Assembly: GCA_944380315.1 (NCBI GenBank)
Contig: CALWHG010000003.1
Location: 1-64,000 of the forward strand
Length of the DNA stretch: 64,000 nt
Direction: 5' to 3'
Source: an uncultured Lachnospiraceae bacterium
GTDB lineage: Bacteria; Bacillota; Clostridia; Lachnospirales; Lachnospiraceae
The position numbers and the translations under genes are program-made. The notes under the pieces were generated by a model. The model was not told where the DNA came from and did no database searches. It saw only the letters and a list, made by a program, of their open reading frames with translations. Positions 8,169 through 17,125 of the stretch are shown here, one piece after another (within the stretch, counting starts at the first letter, position 1; each line of letters starts with the position of its first letter).

Positions 8169-9551
8169 CTACCTGGAGATCAGGTCATCTGCCACGTCTA
8201 CTATGTTTCCTGCGCCCATAGTTATCAACAGATCCCCTGTTCCTAAATTATTTAAAATAAATTTTTCAATGTCGGAAAAATCACTGATATATGTCACTCT
8301 GCCTCCGGCCTCCCTTATGCGTTCAGCCAGATCCTCAGAGCTTATGCCGACCGTATTCTGCTCCCTGGCAGCATAGATGTCGGTAAGTATGACCTCGTCA
8401 GCCTCCTTGAGAGCCTCTGCAAAATCTGAAAGCAGGGCCTTGGTCCTGGTATAGGTATGTGGCTGGAAGGCCACCCAGAGCTTCTTGTGGGGATAATGTC
8501 TCGCCGCAGCTATGGTAGCCTCTATCTCCTGAGGATGATGAGCATAATCGTCTATGATCGTAAAGCCCTGGACCTCTCCCTTGTACTCGAACCGCCTCTC
8601 GGTGCCCGTAAATCCCGCAAGGGCCCGCTTGGCGTCATAAAGAGGTATGCCAAGCCTCCTGGCCACCGCAAGGGCCGCCAGGGAATTGTAGACGTTGTGG
8701 ATGCCGGTCACTCCGAGCTCCACCCTGCCAAGCTCCTCCCCATCTACCAGCAGCGTATAGGAGGGTCTTGCCAGCTCATCGAAGCTGATATCCTTTGCGC
8801 TCAGGTCCGCATCCGGTGAGCTTCCGAAGGTGGCATAATCGCAGCCAAGTCCCTCCAGAAAATAGTCCAGATCCTTTATGTCGCTGTTTATGACCAGGAA
8901 GCCCCTCTCCGAACGGGGCAGCCTGTTTATGAATTCCTTAAAGCTGTGTCTTATGTCATCCAGATCCTTGAAGAAGTCAAGGTGATCGGCTTCCACATTG
9001 AGGATGACCTCTATGGTGGGCCAGAAGCTGAGGAAGCTGTTGGTATATTCGCAGGCCTCAGCTACGAAATAGTCCGACGAGCCTACCCTTATGTTGCCTC
9101 CTATGGAATCAAGTATGCCACCCACTGTGACCGTGGGATCCTTGCCCGCCCTCATGAGTATCTCCGTGATCATGGAGGTAGTGGTGGTCTTGCCGTGGGT
9201 ACCGGCTATGTTTATGGCTTCCCCATAGTTGTTCATGAGCTCTCCAAGAAGCTCCGCCCTGGTGAGCATGGGTATGCCTCTGCGCTCGGCCTCTCTGAGC
9301 TCCTCGTTGTCCGGACGTATGGCAGCGGTATATACGACCACATCGGGATCCTCTATGTTGGCAGCCACCTGGCCTATGCTGACCCTGGCTCCCAGCTCTC
9401 TCAGATGCTCTGTAAGGCTGGTCTCTCTTATGTCTGAGCCGCTTACCTTGAAGCCCTCGCTGAGCAGTATCTCTGCCAACCCGGACATGCTTATGCCTCC
9501 GATGCCTATGAAATGTATATGACAGGGGTCATTGAAATCGATCTGATACAT
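8169..9551 (-). CDS. murC: UDP-N-acetylmuramate--L-alanine ligase
   Basis: Cytoplasmic Mur ligase that adds L-Ala to UDP-MurNAc using ATP, the first peptide step of peptidoglycan synthesis. The Rossmann-like N-terminus (HFIGIGGISMSGLAEIL), ATP loop GTHGKTTTT, the EACEY and LNVEADHLDFF metal-site segments and the C-terminal FQPHTYTR motif are all present. About 460 residues, normal for the family. I start at 9551 (MYQIDFNDPCHIHFIG) because AGGGAG precedes it; the frame is open a further 12 codons upstream. Confidence 0.97.
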   Translation of the reverse strand: MYQIDFNDPCHIHFIGIGGISMSGLAEILLSEGFKVSGSDIRETSLTEHLRELGARVSIGQVAANIEDPDVVVYTAAIRPDNEELREAERRGIPMLTRAELLGELMNNYGEAINIAGTHGKTTTTSMITEILMRAGKDPTVTVGGILDSIGGNIRVGSSDYFVAEACEYTNSFLSFWPTIEVILNVEADHLDFFKDLDDIRHSFKEFINRLPRSERGFLVINSDIKDLDYFLEGLGCDYATFGSSPDADLSAKDISFDELARPSYTLLVDGEELGRVELGVTGIHNVYNSLAALAVARRLGIPLYDAKRALAGFTGTERRFEYKGEVQGFTIIDDYAHHPQEIEATIAAARHYPHKKLWVAFQPHTYTRTKALLSDFAEALKEADEVILTDIYAAREQNTVGISSEDLAERIREAGGRVTYISDFSDIEKFILNNLGTGDLLITMGAGNIVDVADDLISR

Positions 9552-9610
9552 CCTATATACTCCCTTTTGATGCAGGCATACCGCCATACTCTGAAAATAT
9601 CAGGCATTTA

Positions 9611-9682
9611 ATTATAGCATGATTTGCGCCAAAATAATACCTTATAACATGAGGAGACCCCGGCAGCCAGCGGCCACCGGGG
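9611..9682 (-). promoter_or_regulatory. murC promoter element and adjacent hairpin
   Basis: The 270-bp gap between murC and rny holds an extended -10 (TG-C-TATAAT, -10 hexamer at 9611-9616) on the minus strand, without a good -35. Upstream of it is a hairpin with CCCCGG (9658-9663) and CCGGGG (9677-9682) arms and an inner GCC/GGC pair. The hairpin could end rny transcription, although no T-run follows. Nothing else is recognisable between 9683 and 9823. Confidence 0.4.
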
Positions 9683-9823
9683 CAATTATGAAAAATCTAT
9701 GTGCAATTCAACTCATTCCCAAACTTAAATACCTTCTTCTTTTATGCATATAGTATAAAAAAGACTTATGAATAATATATGAACAAAAGATGAAATTTTC
9801 TCCTGTGAGCCATGGCTGCCTTA

Positions 9824-11374
9824 TTACTTGGCGGTAGCCGTAGCTCTGGTCTCCCTTATGACATTTACCTTGATCTGTCCGGGATAGGTCATCTCGTCCT
9901 CGATCCTCTTGGCTATGTCACGGGACATGATCACCATGTCGTCCTCACTCACCTCTGAAGGGATGACCATGATGCGGACCTCACGTCCTGCCTGTACTGC
10001 AAAGGACTTTTCCACGCCCTTGTAGGAATTGGTTATGTCCTCAAGCTGCTTCAGCCTCTGGGTATAGGTCTCCAGTGACTCCCTTCTGGCTCCGGGCCTG
10101 GATGCAGATATGGCATCTGCCGCAGCAACTATGAAGGATATGGGATTTGTGGCAGGCACATCGCCGTGGTGAGATTCCACTGCGTTTATGACTACTGCAG
10201 GCTCCTTGTACTTACGGCAGAGCTCTGCGCCCAGGGATACGTGAGTACCCTCCTGCTCATGGTCCACGGCCTTACCTATGTCATGCAGGAGTCCGGCCCT
10301 CTTTGCCATCCTGACATCATAGCCCAGCTCAGCTGCAAGCAGGCCTGAAAGCTGCGCCACCTCCATGCTGTGCTTGAGTCCGTTCTGTCCATAGGAGGTC
10401 CTGAACCTCATGCGGCCAAGGAGCTTTACCAGCTCCGGATGTATGCCATGTACTCCCACCTCCAGGACAGCAGCCTCGCCCTCCTGCTTGATGGTGTTCT
10501 CCACTTCCTTCCTGGCCTTCTCCACCGTCTCCTCGATACGTGCAGGATGGATCCTGCCATCGACTATCAGCTTTTCCAGGGCCACCCTGGCTATCTCTCT
10601 CCTGATGGGATCGAAGCCGGAGAGCACCACTGCCTCCGGAGTATCGTCGACTATAAGCTCTACGCCGGTAAGGGTCTCCAGGGTCCTTATGTTCCTTCCT
10701 TCACGGCCTATGATGCGGCCCTTCATCTCATCGTTGGGAAGCTGTACCACTGATACCGTCGACTCCGCCACATGATCCGCAGCGCAGCGCTGTATGGCTG
10801 TGACGATGTATTCCTTGGCCTTCTTGTCGGCCTCCTCCCTGGCGATGTTGTCATACTCCTTTATGAGCTTGGCCGTGTCGTGCTTTATATCCTCCTTTAC
10901 GGATGCCAGCAGCTCTGCCTTAGCCTGGTCCGCCGTAAGGCCTGATATACGCTCGAGCTCAGTGACCTTCTGCTCGTGGAGCACCTTGATCTCCTCTGAT
11001 CTACGGTTGAGAGAGCCCTCTCTCTGATTCAGCTCCTTTTCCTTCCTGGTGAGCTCGCTCTGCAGCCTGTCGGCACTCTCCTCCTTCTTCAGGATCCTCT
11101 GCTCCTGCTGCTGAAGCTCTCTCCTTCTTTCACGCTGTTCCTTTTCAAATTCATTCTTATTTTTAAGGGCCTCCTCCTTTGCCTCAAGGAGAGCCTCCCT
11201 CTTCTTGGTCTCTGCTGTCTTTACCGCGTCGTCTATGATAGCGCGTGCTCTCGTCTCAGCAGTGCCCACCTTCTGCTCGTACTCTGCGACAGCCTTGTTT
11301 TTTCCACAGGAAAAGGCTATCACGGCGGCTATGGCTGCTGCGACCAGCGCGACCACGATAGTTAATGGTGTCAT
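9824..11374 (-). CDS. rny: ribonuclease Y
   Basis: Membrane-anchored endoribonuclease that initiates mRNA decay in many Bacillota. Order of parts: N-terminal transmembrane anchor at about 4-22, a long charged coiled coil to about 200, a KH RNA-binding domain ([16 protein letters not shown]), then the HD domain with [14 protein letters not shown]. 516 residues is the normal size. The ATG at 11374 follows GGAGGT. The leader from the predicted promoter is about 140 nt. Confidence 0.97.
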   Translation of the reverse strand: MTPLTIVVALVAAAIAAVIAFSCGKNKAVAEYEQKVGTAETRARAIIDDAVKTAETKKREALLEAKEEALKNKNEFEKEQRERRRELQQQEQRILKKEESADRLQSELTRKEKELNQREGSLNRRSEEIKVLHEQKVTELERISGLTADQAKAELLASVKEDIKHDTAKLIKEYDNIAREEADKKAKEYIVTAIQRCAADHVAESTVSVVQLPNDEMKGRIIGREGRNIRTLETLTGVELIVDDTPEAVVLSGFDPIRREIARVALEKLIVDGRIHPARIEETVEKARKEVENTIKQEGEAAVLEVGVHGIHPELVKLLGRMRFRTSYGQNGLKHSMEVAQLSGLLAAELGYDVRMAKRAGLLHDIGKAVDHEQEGTHVSLGAELCRKYKEPAVVINAVESHHGDVPATNPISFIVAAADAISASRPGARRESLETYTQRLKQLEDITNSYKGVEKSFAVQAGREVRIMVIPSEVSEDDMVIMSRDIAKRIEDEMTYPGQIKVNVIRETRATATAK

Positions 11375-11521
11375 ACCACACCTCCTTCAGTATTTATATG
11401 TCAATGTTCACTATAGCCATGACAATATGATGCCCTTTAGTCTGCGCCTCAGGGGCATCATACGTTCTATATCGTAAATATATCTGAAACGATCCGTGCT
11501 TATAGTAAAATTTACTAAGTA

Positions 11522-11550
11522 ATTGTAACTTTTTTATGGCACACTGTCAA
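11522..11550 (-). promoter_or_regulatory. rny promoter
   Basis: TTGACA (11545-11550) and TACAAT (11522-11527) with an exact 17-bp spacer on the minus strand, giving a 5' leader of roughly 140 nt before the rny ATG. No other structure is evident in 11375-11521. Confidence 0.65.
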
Positions 11551-11561
11551 GAATGGCAAAA

Positions 11562-11595
11562 AACAAGGAAGGCCTCCTGACCTTCCCTGTTTTTT
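11562..11595 (-). terminator. intrinsic terminator of the Cys-rich peptide gene
   Basis: A 10-bp stem with one mismatch (ACAAGGAAGG against CCTTCCCTGT) and T-runs on both sides, 40 bp beyond the stop of the 65-codon gene at 11634. Confidence 0.75.
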
Positions 11596-11633
11596 CACAT
11601 CAATATATCTAAAGAGGTTACGTTTTGGCTGTT

Positions 11634-11831
11634 TCAAAGGGCCTTCGGGCCCGTGGCGTGTACCGCCTTATCGTCCTTTGCGTCCGTACCGGCCGAGCAT
11701 CCGCAGCATCCTGCACAGCTGCCTGAGCACCCCGTGCATCTGCCTTGCGCCTTGTCCCTGAGCACCTTCTTGAGTGCCAGGACCGCAAGTCCGAAAACTA
11801 TGAGTCCTATGATGATATCTATAAGTGTCAT
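11634..11831 (-). CDS. FeoB-associated Cys-rich membrane protein
   Basis: A 65-residue peptide with one N-terminal membrane helix (IDIIIGLIVFGLAVLALK) followed by a short Cys-rich segment (CTGCSGSCAGCCGC, six Cys) and a polar tail. This matches the small FeoB-associated Cys-rich family normally encoded beside feoA/feoB, thought to help ferrous iron import. No feoA or feoB lies in this window. GGAAAAAGAG precedes the ATG. A palindrome 29 bp upstream (11860-11875) is a likely metal-regulator operator. Confidence 0.82.
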   Translation of the reverse strand: MTLIDIIIGLIVFGLAVLALKKVLRDKAQGRCTGCSGSCAGCCGCSAGTDAKDDKAVHATGPKAL

Positions 11832-11859
11832 CTCTTTTTCCTTCCTTCGATGTCTATAT

Positions 11860-11875
11860 GTTAGTCTAAACTAAC
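11860..11875. promoter_or_regulatory. DtxR-family-type operator palindrome
   Basis: GTTAGT and ACTAAC are perfect inverted arms around CTAA. The shape resembles DtxR/IdeR-type boxes with TTAG...CTAA arms. It lies between the Cys-rich peptide gene and the divergent DtxR-type regulator gene, close to the former. Confidence 0.6.
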
Positions 11876-11988
11876 TATTTTGTCAAGCTTTATTGTAAAA
11901 ATATTTTTTTAATGATATCATAGGATACATAGCAGTGACCGGGCCAGGCTCCGGTCCATCCCACGGAAAGGCAGGCAAAGGGCTGAAT

Positions 11989-12369
11989 ATGAGCTTGAAG
12001 AAAAACAGTGAATCCGAGGAGATGTATCTTGAGACCATACTCAGGCTGACATCTGACAACCCGGAGGTCCACAGCATAGATGTGGCAAATGAGATGGGAT
12101 TTTCAAAGCCCAGCGTCAGCGTGGCCATGAAGCACATGCGGGAGGACGGCCTCATAACCATAGATGAATACAATCATATCCACCTGACCGACAAGGGCAG
12201 ACAGAGGGCCGAATCAGTCTATGAAAGGCACAGGGTCCTTACGGAGCTTTTTGAGCTCCTCGGAGTCAGCTCAGAGGTGGCAGAGGAGGACGCCTGCCGC
12301 ATAGAGCACGTCATATCCGATGAGACCTTTGAAGCCATAAAGGCTCATGCCAGGTCACAGCTGAGCTAA
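11989..12369 (+). CDS. DtxR/MntR-family metal-dependent regulator
   Basis: Metal-responsive repressor of about 126 residues. The N-terminal winged helix (IDVANEMGFSKPSVSVAMKHMREDGLI) is followed by the metal-binding dimerisation domain (ERHRVLTELFELLGV, then EEDACRIEHVISDET), whose His, Glu and Cys residues are typical ligands. There is no SH3-like third domain, as in MntR-type and short forms. I start at ATG 11989; an upstream ATG at 11935 adds a Gly/Pro-rich stretch unlike the family. It is divergent from the Cys-rich peptide gene, so iron rather than manganese may be its signal; that is inference. Confidence 0.85.
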   Translation: MSLKKNSESEEMYLETILRLTSDNPEVHSIDVANEMGFSKPSVSVAMKHMREDGLITIDEYNHIHLTDKGRQRAESVYERHRVLTELFELLGVSSEVAEEDACRIEHVISDETFEAIKAHARSQLS

Positions 12370-12410
12370 CTGACAGGATCACACGAAGCAAAACTCACAC
12401 ATGCATGAAG

Positions 12411-12450
12411 AAAGCCTGAGGGACGCATCCACATCATCCCTCAGGCTTTT
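12411..12450. terminator. bidirectional intrinsic terminator
   Basis: Perfect 13-bp stem (AAAGCCTGAGGGA at 12411-12423, TCCCTCAGGCTTT at 12437-12449) with flanking A and T residues, placed between the convergent regulator and pepD genes. Confidence 0.8.
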
Positions 12451-12518
12451 ATCATGCCTTGATATAGCTATCTTCTGTATCCTGTCCCTGACATCTGCTG
12501 TCCACCGTCGGCAGAGCC

Positions 12519-13985
12519 TCAGGCCTTGCAGAGCTCCTCAAACACTGCCAGCAGGCAGTCATACATCCTCTTGTAGGACTTGAGGTCCAGTGCCTCCTCA
12601 GTGGTATGGGCCTCCCTTGCGGTAGGACACATGCAGGCTATGTCAAGCTCAGGTATCTTGGACTTGATCTCTCCGCACTCAAGTCCTCCGTGAGTGAAGG
12701 TAAATACCATGTCCTTTCCGAACATCCTCTTATATACGTCTGCGCATACGGCACGGAGCTTTGATCCTGCATCGTACTTCCAGCTTCCGAAGCTGGTGCC
12801 CTGTACGGCCTCAAAGCCGCAGAGCGAAGCCAGGGTCTCATAGCGATCTGCAAGAGCCTCCTTCAAGCTCTCGTCAGTGCTCCTTATGCAGTCCAGCACA
12901 TGTATCCTGTCATCGGGAAGGAGCTCAAGCACTCCCACGTTACTGGAGCAGAGTATCATGCCCTTCATCTCCTGACTCATGTTGTGTATGCCGTCGGGAA
13001 GGAGCTCCATGAACTCAAGGACAGCCTTGCCATCCTCATGCTTCATGACCTTTTCCACCTCAGTCTGAGCCATGGTAAGCTCAAAGCCGGGGTCGCTTAT
13101 GCTGAGCTCAGTCTTTATGTCAGAGCCTATACGTCCTGCTATGGCCATGGCCTCTCCTGCCTTGCCGGCGGGAACGGTTATGACCGCATCCGAAGCGCTG
13201 ACTATGGCGTTCATCTTCATGCCGCCTGAAAATGCAGCTATCTTCACATCCATGGCTCTGGCTATACCTGTTATGATCCTGGCCATGAGCTTGAGTCCGT
13301 TGCCTCTGCCCTGATCCATGACCACTGCGGAGTGTCCTCCGAGCAGGCCTCTGATGCTGAGAGCCACTCCGTCACCAGCTGCTGCCTCAAACTCCACCTT
13401 GCGATAAAAGTCGTATACCATGCCTCCGGCAGATGATACCACGGAGCCACTGTCATCTGAAGCTCCGCCGTCCATGTTTATCATCCTCTTGCCCTTGAGT
13501 ACGGATGCATCCAGTCTGGAAGCACCGAGAAGTCCGATCTCCTCCATGCTGGTAAACACGCACTCGAGCGGAGGATGCACGTAGTCCTCCTTTGCAAGGA
13601 AGGCCAGCATATAGGATACTGCTATGCCGTCATCGGCTCCCAATGTCGTGCCCTTTGCAGTGAGCCAGTCATCCTTTATCTCAAGCTCTATGGGATCCTT
13701 GTCAAAGTCATGGTCACAGTCGGGAAGCTTCACGCATACCATGTCAGTATGTCCCTGAAGTATGAGTGGCTCAACTCCCTCACAGCCCCTGGAAGCAGGC
13801 TTTTTTACTATGACATTGTCAGCGTCGTCCCTGTGGTACTCCAGTCCATGCTCCTCGGCAAACCTGCATATATAGTCAGCTATGGCTGCTTCCTTGCCTG
13901 AAGCCCTGGGTATGGCTGATATCTCCTCAAAATACCTGAGGGCGTCTGCGGGCTCGTAGCCCTTTGTTACAAGCTCCATGATCAT
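12519..13985 (-). CDS. pepD: aminoacyl-histidine dipeptidase (M20C)
   Basis: Zinc dipeptidase of the PepD/Xaa-His family, cytoplasmic, for peptide utilisation. The metal-site motifs are clear: HTD at 79-81, GADDG at 116-120 and catalytic MEEIG at 147-151, with the dimerisation (lid) domain inserted later (LLGGHSAVVMDQGRGNG). 488 residues is typical. Two in-frame ATGs (13985 and 13979) share one AGGAGGT; the second has the better spacing. Confidence 0.94.
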   Translation of the reverse strand: MIMELVTKGYEPADALRYFEEISAIPRASGKEAAIADYICRFAEEHGLEYHRDDADNVIVKKPASRGCEGVEPLILQGHTDMVCVKLPDCDHDFDKDPIELEIKDDWLTAKGTTLGADDGIAVSYMLAFLAKEDYVHPPLECVFTSMEEIGLLGASRLDASVLKGKRMINMDGGASDDSGSVVSSAGGMVYDFYRKVEFEAAAGDGVALSIRGLLGGHSAVVMDQGRGNGLKLMARIITGIARAMDVKIAAFSGGMKMNAIVSASDAVITVPAGKAGEAMAIAGRIGSDIKTELSISDPGFELTMAQTEVEKVMKHEDGKAVLEFMELLPDGIHNMSQEMKGMILCSSNVGVLELLPDDRIHVLDCIRSTDESLKEALADRYETLASLCGFEAVQGTSFGSWKYDAGSKLRAVCADVYKRMFGKDMVFTFTHGGLECGEIKSKIPELDIACMCPTAREAHTTEEALDLKSYKRMYDCLLAVFEELCKA

Positions 13986-14005
13986 GGCACCTCCTTTTCA
14001 GCTCA

Positions 14006-14021
14006 CCGGAGTCTGCTCCGG
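14006..14021. other. short perfect hairpin between pepD and the DUF5684 gene
   Basis: CCGGAG/CTCCGG with a 4-nt loop in the 61-bp gap. No T-run follows it on the minus strand, so it may only attenuate read-through from the efflux operon into pepD. Confidence 0.3.
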
Positions 14022-14046
14022 CAGTCTTTTGATCGTTATCTGGTTA

Positions 14047-14502
14047 TTATACCTCATGAGGGCCATCATTTCCAGCTCCATCGGAGGGTCCCCTGAACAT
14101 GTCCCTGATCTGTCTGTCCAGATCCTGGGAGCCGCAGTATACTGAGCCTCCGAAGCCACAGATCAGCTCTGCTATGACAGGCAGAAAGAAATACAGCACT
14201 CCGAATAGTACGGACTGCCCATAGGACAGCATCACCTCATAGGCATATACGGCCTGCATGAGCACTGACACCCCGGGGATCAGCCCGAAGATGAAATACC
14301 AACCGGCTCCCATGGTGATCTGACACAGCACATAGTCCCGATAAAGCGGTATCCAGGCCTTCCAGCCCTCTACTCCCGCCTTCTGGAACATGCGCATCCT
14401 TCCTATGCAGGTAAATACATACCAGCCTGCCAGTATGGCCACCACGATACCCATCATCATAAGTGACAATGATATCGCCACTATACCGCTTAAAAGATCC
14501 AT
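14047..14502 (-). CDS. DUF5684-like small membrane protein
   Basis: A 151-residue protein with about four hydrophobic segments and the conserved GWKAWIPLYRDYVL motif between the first and second, seen in DUF5684 and signal-peptidase-associated membrane proteins. The function of the family is not known. It begins 21 bp after the stop of the second TolC-like gene and is probably the last gene of the efflux operon. The Cys-containing C-terminal region (GFGGSVYCGSQDLDRQ) precedes a short acidic tail. Confidence 0.7.
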   Translation of the reverse strand: MDLLSGIVAISLSLMMMGIVVAILAGWYVFTCIGRMRMFQKAGVEGWKAWIPLYRDYVLCQITMGAGWYFIFGLIPGVSVLMQAVYAYEVMLSYGQSVLFGVLYFFLPVIAELICGFGGSVYCGSQDLDRQIRDMFRGPSDGAGNDGPHEV

Positions 14503-14523
14503 AAGCCGTCTCCTTCCTTTTCA

Positions 14524-15819
14524 TCAGCCGAGGCTGAGGACTCCCTCCACTGCCCATCTGTAGTTGTTGATGGACTGCTGGAGGTTTGACTTGGCCAGCT
14601 GAGCGCTGACCATGTAGCTCGTGTAGGTAAGTATCTGGGCCTTGTACTCTGAGGCACCCAGCATCCCAAGCTCATAACGGGTCTGAGCTCCTGAGAGCGT
14701 AAGCTCCGCCTTTTTCAGCGTGGCCTGAGAGGCCTCATACAGCACCGCCTTTTCCTTCATGTCAGCATAGAGCTCGTTCATCCTTGAGCTCAGCTTGCCC
14801 ATGGCCTCATTATAGGTCATGTCTCTCAGAGCCGTGCCTGCTGTCGTACCATCGGACTTGTAGGCACTGCGTATCTCCGTATTTTCTCCCCCGGCCCTTA
14901 CTATGTCCGCCGCAAGGTCCGCATTTTCCACATATGAAAGATCCGGATCAGGGGCAGGCCCTATCTGAGGGATCCTGTCCTTATATCCCAGCTGCAGCCC
15001 TATGGCCTCCGCAAGCTGGTTGAGCGAGGCATCGGTCTGGGCAAGGGTACTCTGGGCCACATTGAGATCGTTCCTGGCCTGAGCCACCTCAGCCTGGGTC
15101 GCCAGACCCAGTCCCAGCATGCTCTCCTGCATGGTCAGCACACTGCGGTAAAGGTCTGCCTGCTGGGCATAGATATCCCTGGATGCCGAAAGCTGCCCAT
15201 AGGATATGACCAGCCCCTCGATAACTGACCTCAGCTGCTCCATGACGGGATAGAGCTGGATCTCTATGGCATCTCTGCTCGTTACGCCAGTCTGAGTTCC
15301 CGATACGTAAAGCCGTCCTTCGATCTGGGCATTTGTTTTATATATGTTTTCGAGGCCCTCTATCAGCTGAGCTTTATTAAGCTCTGCGTCAGCTATATTT
15401 GCCTTTAAGTTCTGAATAACACTTGAATCTGCAGGCAAGGTGTTTTCATACTGAGCCAGCAGCCCATATGCAGCTTCCAATCCCTCCTCTGTCTGTTTGA
15501 TCAGATCCGGATAATTGATGATATCCTCCGCCGTAGAGCTCTGTATATCATCCAGGGTGGAGTTTGCCTGTTCCAGAAGTGAGGAATAGGTCGGGCTGAA
15601 GTATCTGATCAGGTCCTCTATCTCATCCCATTCCACCGTATCGTCACAGAGCTGCTCATAGCGCTCCTCCGTAAGTCCCTCGGGTATGTTGTCGTAGGGA
15701 GGGGCTCCGAAAGCGGTCAGCGGAGAGCTCAGCAGGGCAGATACGAGCAGGACAGTCATAAGACTGCCCGGTTTTCCCTTCCTCCTGTTATGATCATGTT
15801 CTTTAGTCATATATCTCAT
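14524..15819 (-). CDS. exported TolC-like protein 2
   Basis: A 431-residue protein with a basic N-terminus and signal peptide (LMTVLLVSALLSSPLTAFGA) followed by almost continuous amphipathic helices. The internal duplication typical of outer membrane efflux proteins is present, with a GLGLATQAEVAQARNDL segment in the first half and YELGMLGASEYKAQI in the second. TolC homologues of this sort occur in monoderm Clostridia, where they cannot be an outer membrane channel; the role is unknown. It is 26 bp downstream of a second TolC-like gene. Confidence 0.8.
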   Translation of the reverse strand: MRYMTKEHDHNRRKGKPGSLMTVLLVSALLSSPLTAFGAPPYDNIPEGLTEERYEQLCDDTVEWDEIEDLIRYFSPTYSSLLEQANSTLDDIQSSTAEDIINYPDLIKQTEEGLEAAYGLLAQYENTLPADSSVIQNLKANIADAELNKAQLIEGLENIYKTNAQIEGRLYVSGTQTGVTSRDAIEIQLYPVMEQLRSVIEGLVISYGQLSASRDIYAQQADLYRSVLTMQESMLGLGLATQAEVAQARNDLNVAQSTLAQTDASLNQLAEAIGLQLGYKDRIPQIGPAPDPDLSYVENADLAADIVRAGGENTEIRSAYKSDGTTAGTALRDMTYNEAMGKLSSRMNELYADMKEKAVLYEASQATLKKAELTLSGAQTRYELGMLGASEYKAQILTYTSYMVSAQLAKSNLQQSINNYRWAVEGVLSLG

Positions 15820-15845
15820 GAAAATGTCTCTCTCCCAAGGCCTGC

Positions 15846-17045
15846 TCAGGCTCCTGTCCCTGCCTGGGCCAGTCCTGCCACCGCAGCATCATACTGGGTC
15901 CAGGCATCCATGACCGCTATCCTGGCTAGCTCCTCATCATAGCGCAGACTGTCCAGCTGAAGCTTCGAGGTCTGGTACTGTGTGTTGCTGATGGTACCGA
16001 GGGCCAGATTCCTTTCTGCCGCCTGCAGATCCTGCTCCGCAAGCTGTCTTGCGCTGGAAGCATTGTCATAGGCATTTTTGGCATTTATGAGCGCATCATA
16101 GGCAGAGCGCATGGAAGCCTTTACCTGATCCGTGTCGTCGTCTATCTTGTCCTCATATTCCCGCACCAGACTGACCCAGTTGTTGCTTGACCTGGTGTTC
16201 TGCAGCATGCGGCGATCCGAATTGAGGGTATAGTTGGTCTCAAGGGCCTTTGTGGTATCTGCCGCCAGATCTATGGCTGCTATGGCCGTGAAGTCCATGT
16301 CAGGCAGCGGCCCTATCTCCGCATCGCCGTCATATGCCCAGCCGCAGGTCACTGATAGTGTCCTTTTGGAGCTGTCCACGGCGGCTGCCGAGGTGATGGT
16401 GGCCGCCTCCGCAGACCTGAGGGCTTCCTCTGCAGAAAGAAGCTCCACAAGGGTAGTCATACCAAGATCGTACTGTACCTTGGCAGAATCATATGCCAGG
16501 CGCTGAAGCTCCAGAGCAGTCTGGGCCTTCTTGTCCGTCTCCATGGCGGAGTAGTAGGCCAGGAACAAGCTCCTGGCGCTCAGGACTATATTTGCCTCCA
16601 TCTGATCATAATTGAGCTTCAGTATCTCTCCGTCCAGCACATTGTCGTCTGCCTGGTTCCTGAGGTTATTGGCTTGCGCCCTTAATCTTGCTGCATCTGC
16701 AGAGCTAACTTCCTCTGTGTCTATGGCCATGCTGTCGTAGTCGTCGGCCTGACGTATCATGAGGGAGCGGACCTCCTGCTCATCCATGATCCTGCGCTCA
16801 TCATCGGCGAGGGTCTCCTGGTTCTTTCGTACCGTGGCATTGTATTCGTTGACGAGGCCCGGTATCTCGTCCCAGGTGAGCACATTGTCCCGGAGCACGG
16901 CCCACTCCTCAGCCGTCCTTGCAAACTCCGGAGAGGCCAGGGCCCTTATGGCCCCAAAGGGGCCTGCCCCGCTTCCGAGAGCCAGCGCCCCACAGAGAGC
17001 GGCGGCGCAGGCCCGATATATTTTTTTCCTGTCAAAATGTTTCAT
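15846..17045 (-). CDS. exported TolC-like protein 1
   Basis: A 399-residue exported coiled-coil protein of the TolC family. A signal peptide (KIYRACAAALCGALALGSG) precedes long helices. Duplicated signatures are VQYDLGMTTLVELLSAEEAL in the first half and ERNLALGTISNTQYQTSKLQ in the second, matching the LGxxSxxDyLxA pattern of TolC helices. It shares the TVEWDEI/LTWDEI-type opening (here NVLTWDEIPGLVNEYN) with its neighbour, showing common ancestry. It lies 80 bp after the RND gene with AGGAGA before its ATG. Confidence 0.8.
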   Translation of the reverse strand: MKHFDRKKIYRACAAALCGALALGSGAGPFGAIRALASPEFARTAEEWAVLRDNVLTWDEIPGLVNEYNATVRKNQETLADDERRIMDEQEVRSLMIRQADDYDSMAIDTEEVSSADAARLRAQANNLRNQADDNVLDGEILKLNYDQMEANIVLSARSLFLAYYSAMETDKKAQTALELQRLAYDSAKVQYDLGMTTLVELLSAEEALRSAEAATITSAAAVDSSKRTLSVTCGWAYDGDAEIGPLPDMDFTAIAAIDLAADTTKALETNYTLNSDRRMLQNTRSSNNWVSLVREYEDKIDDDTDQVKASMRSAYDALINAKNAYDNASSARQLAEQDLQAAERNLALGTISNTQYQTSKLQLDSLRYDEELARIAVMDAWTQYDAAVAGLAQAGTGA

Positions 17046-17125
17046 GATCCTGTATTCTCCTGATCCTTCTAAATATGATTATAAATAATGAAGGCTCAAG
17101 TTCAACTTATATTTATCTTACGAAA

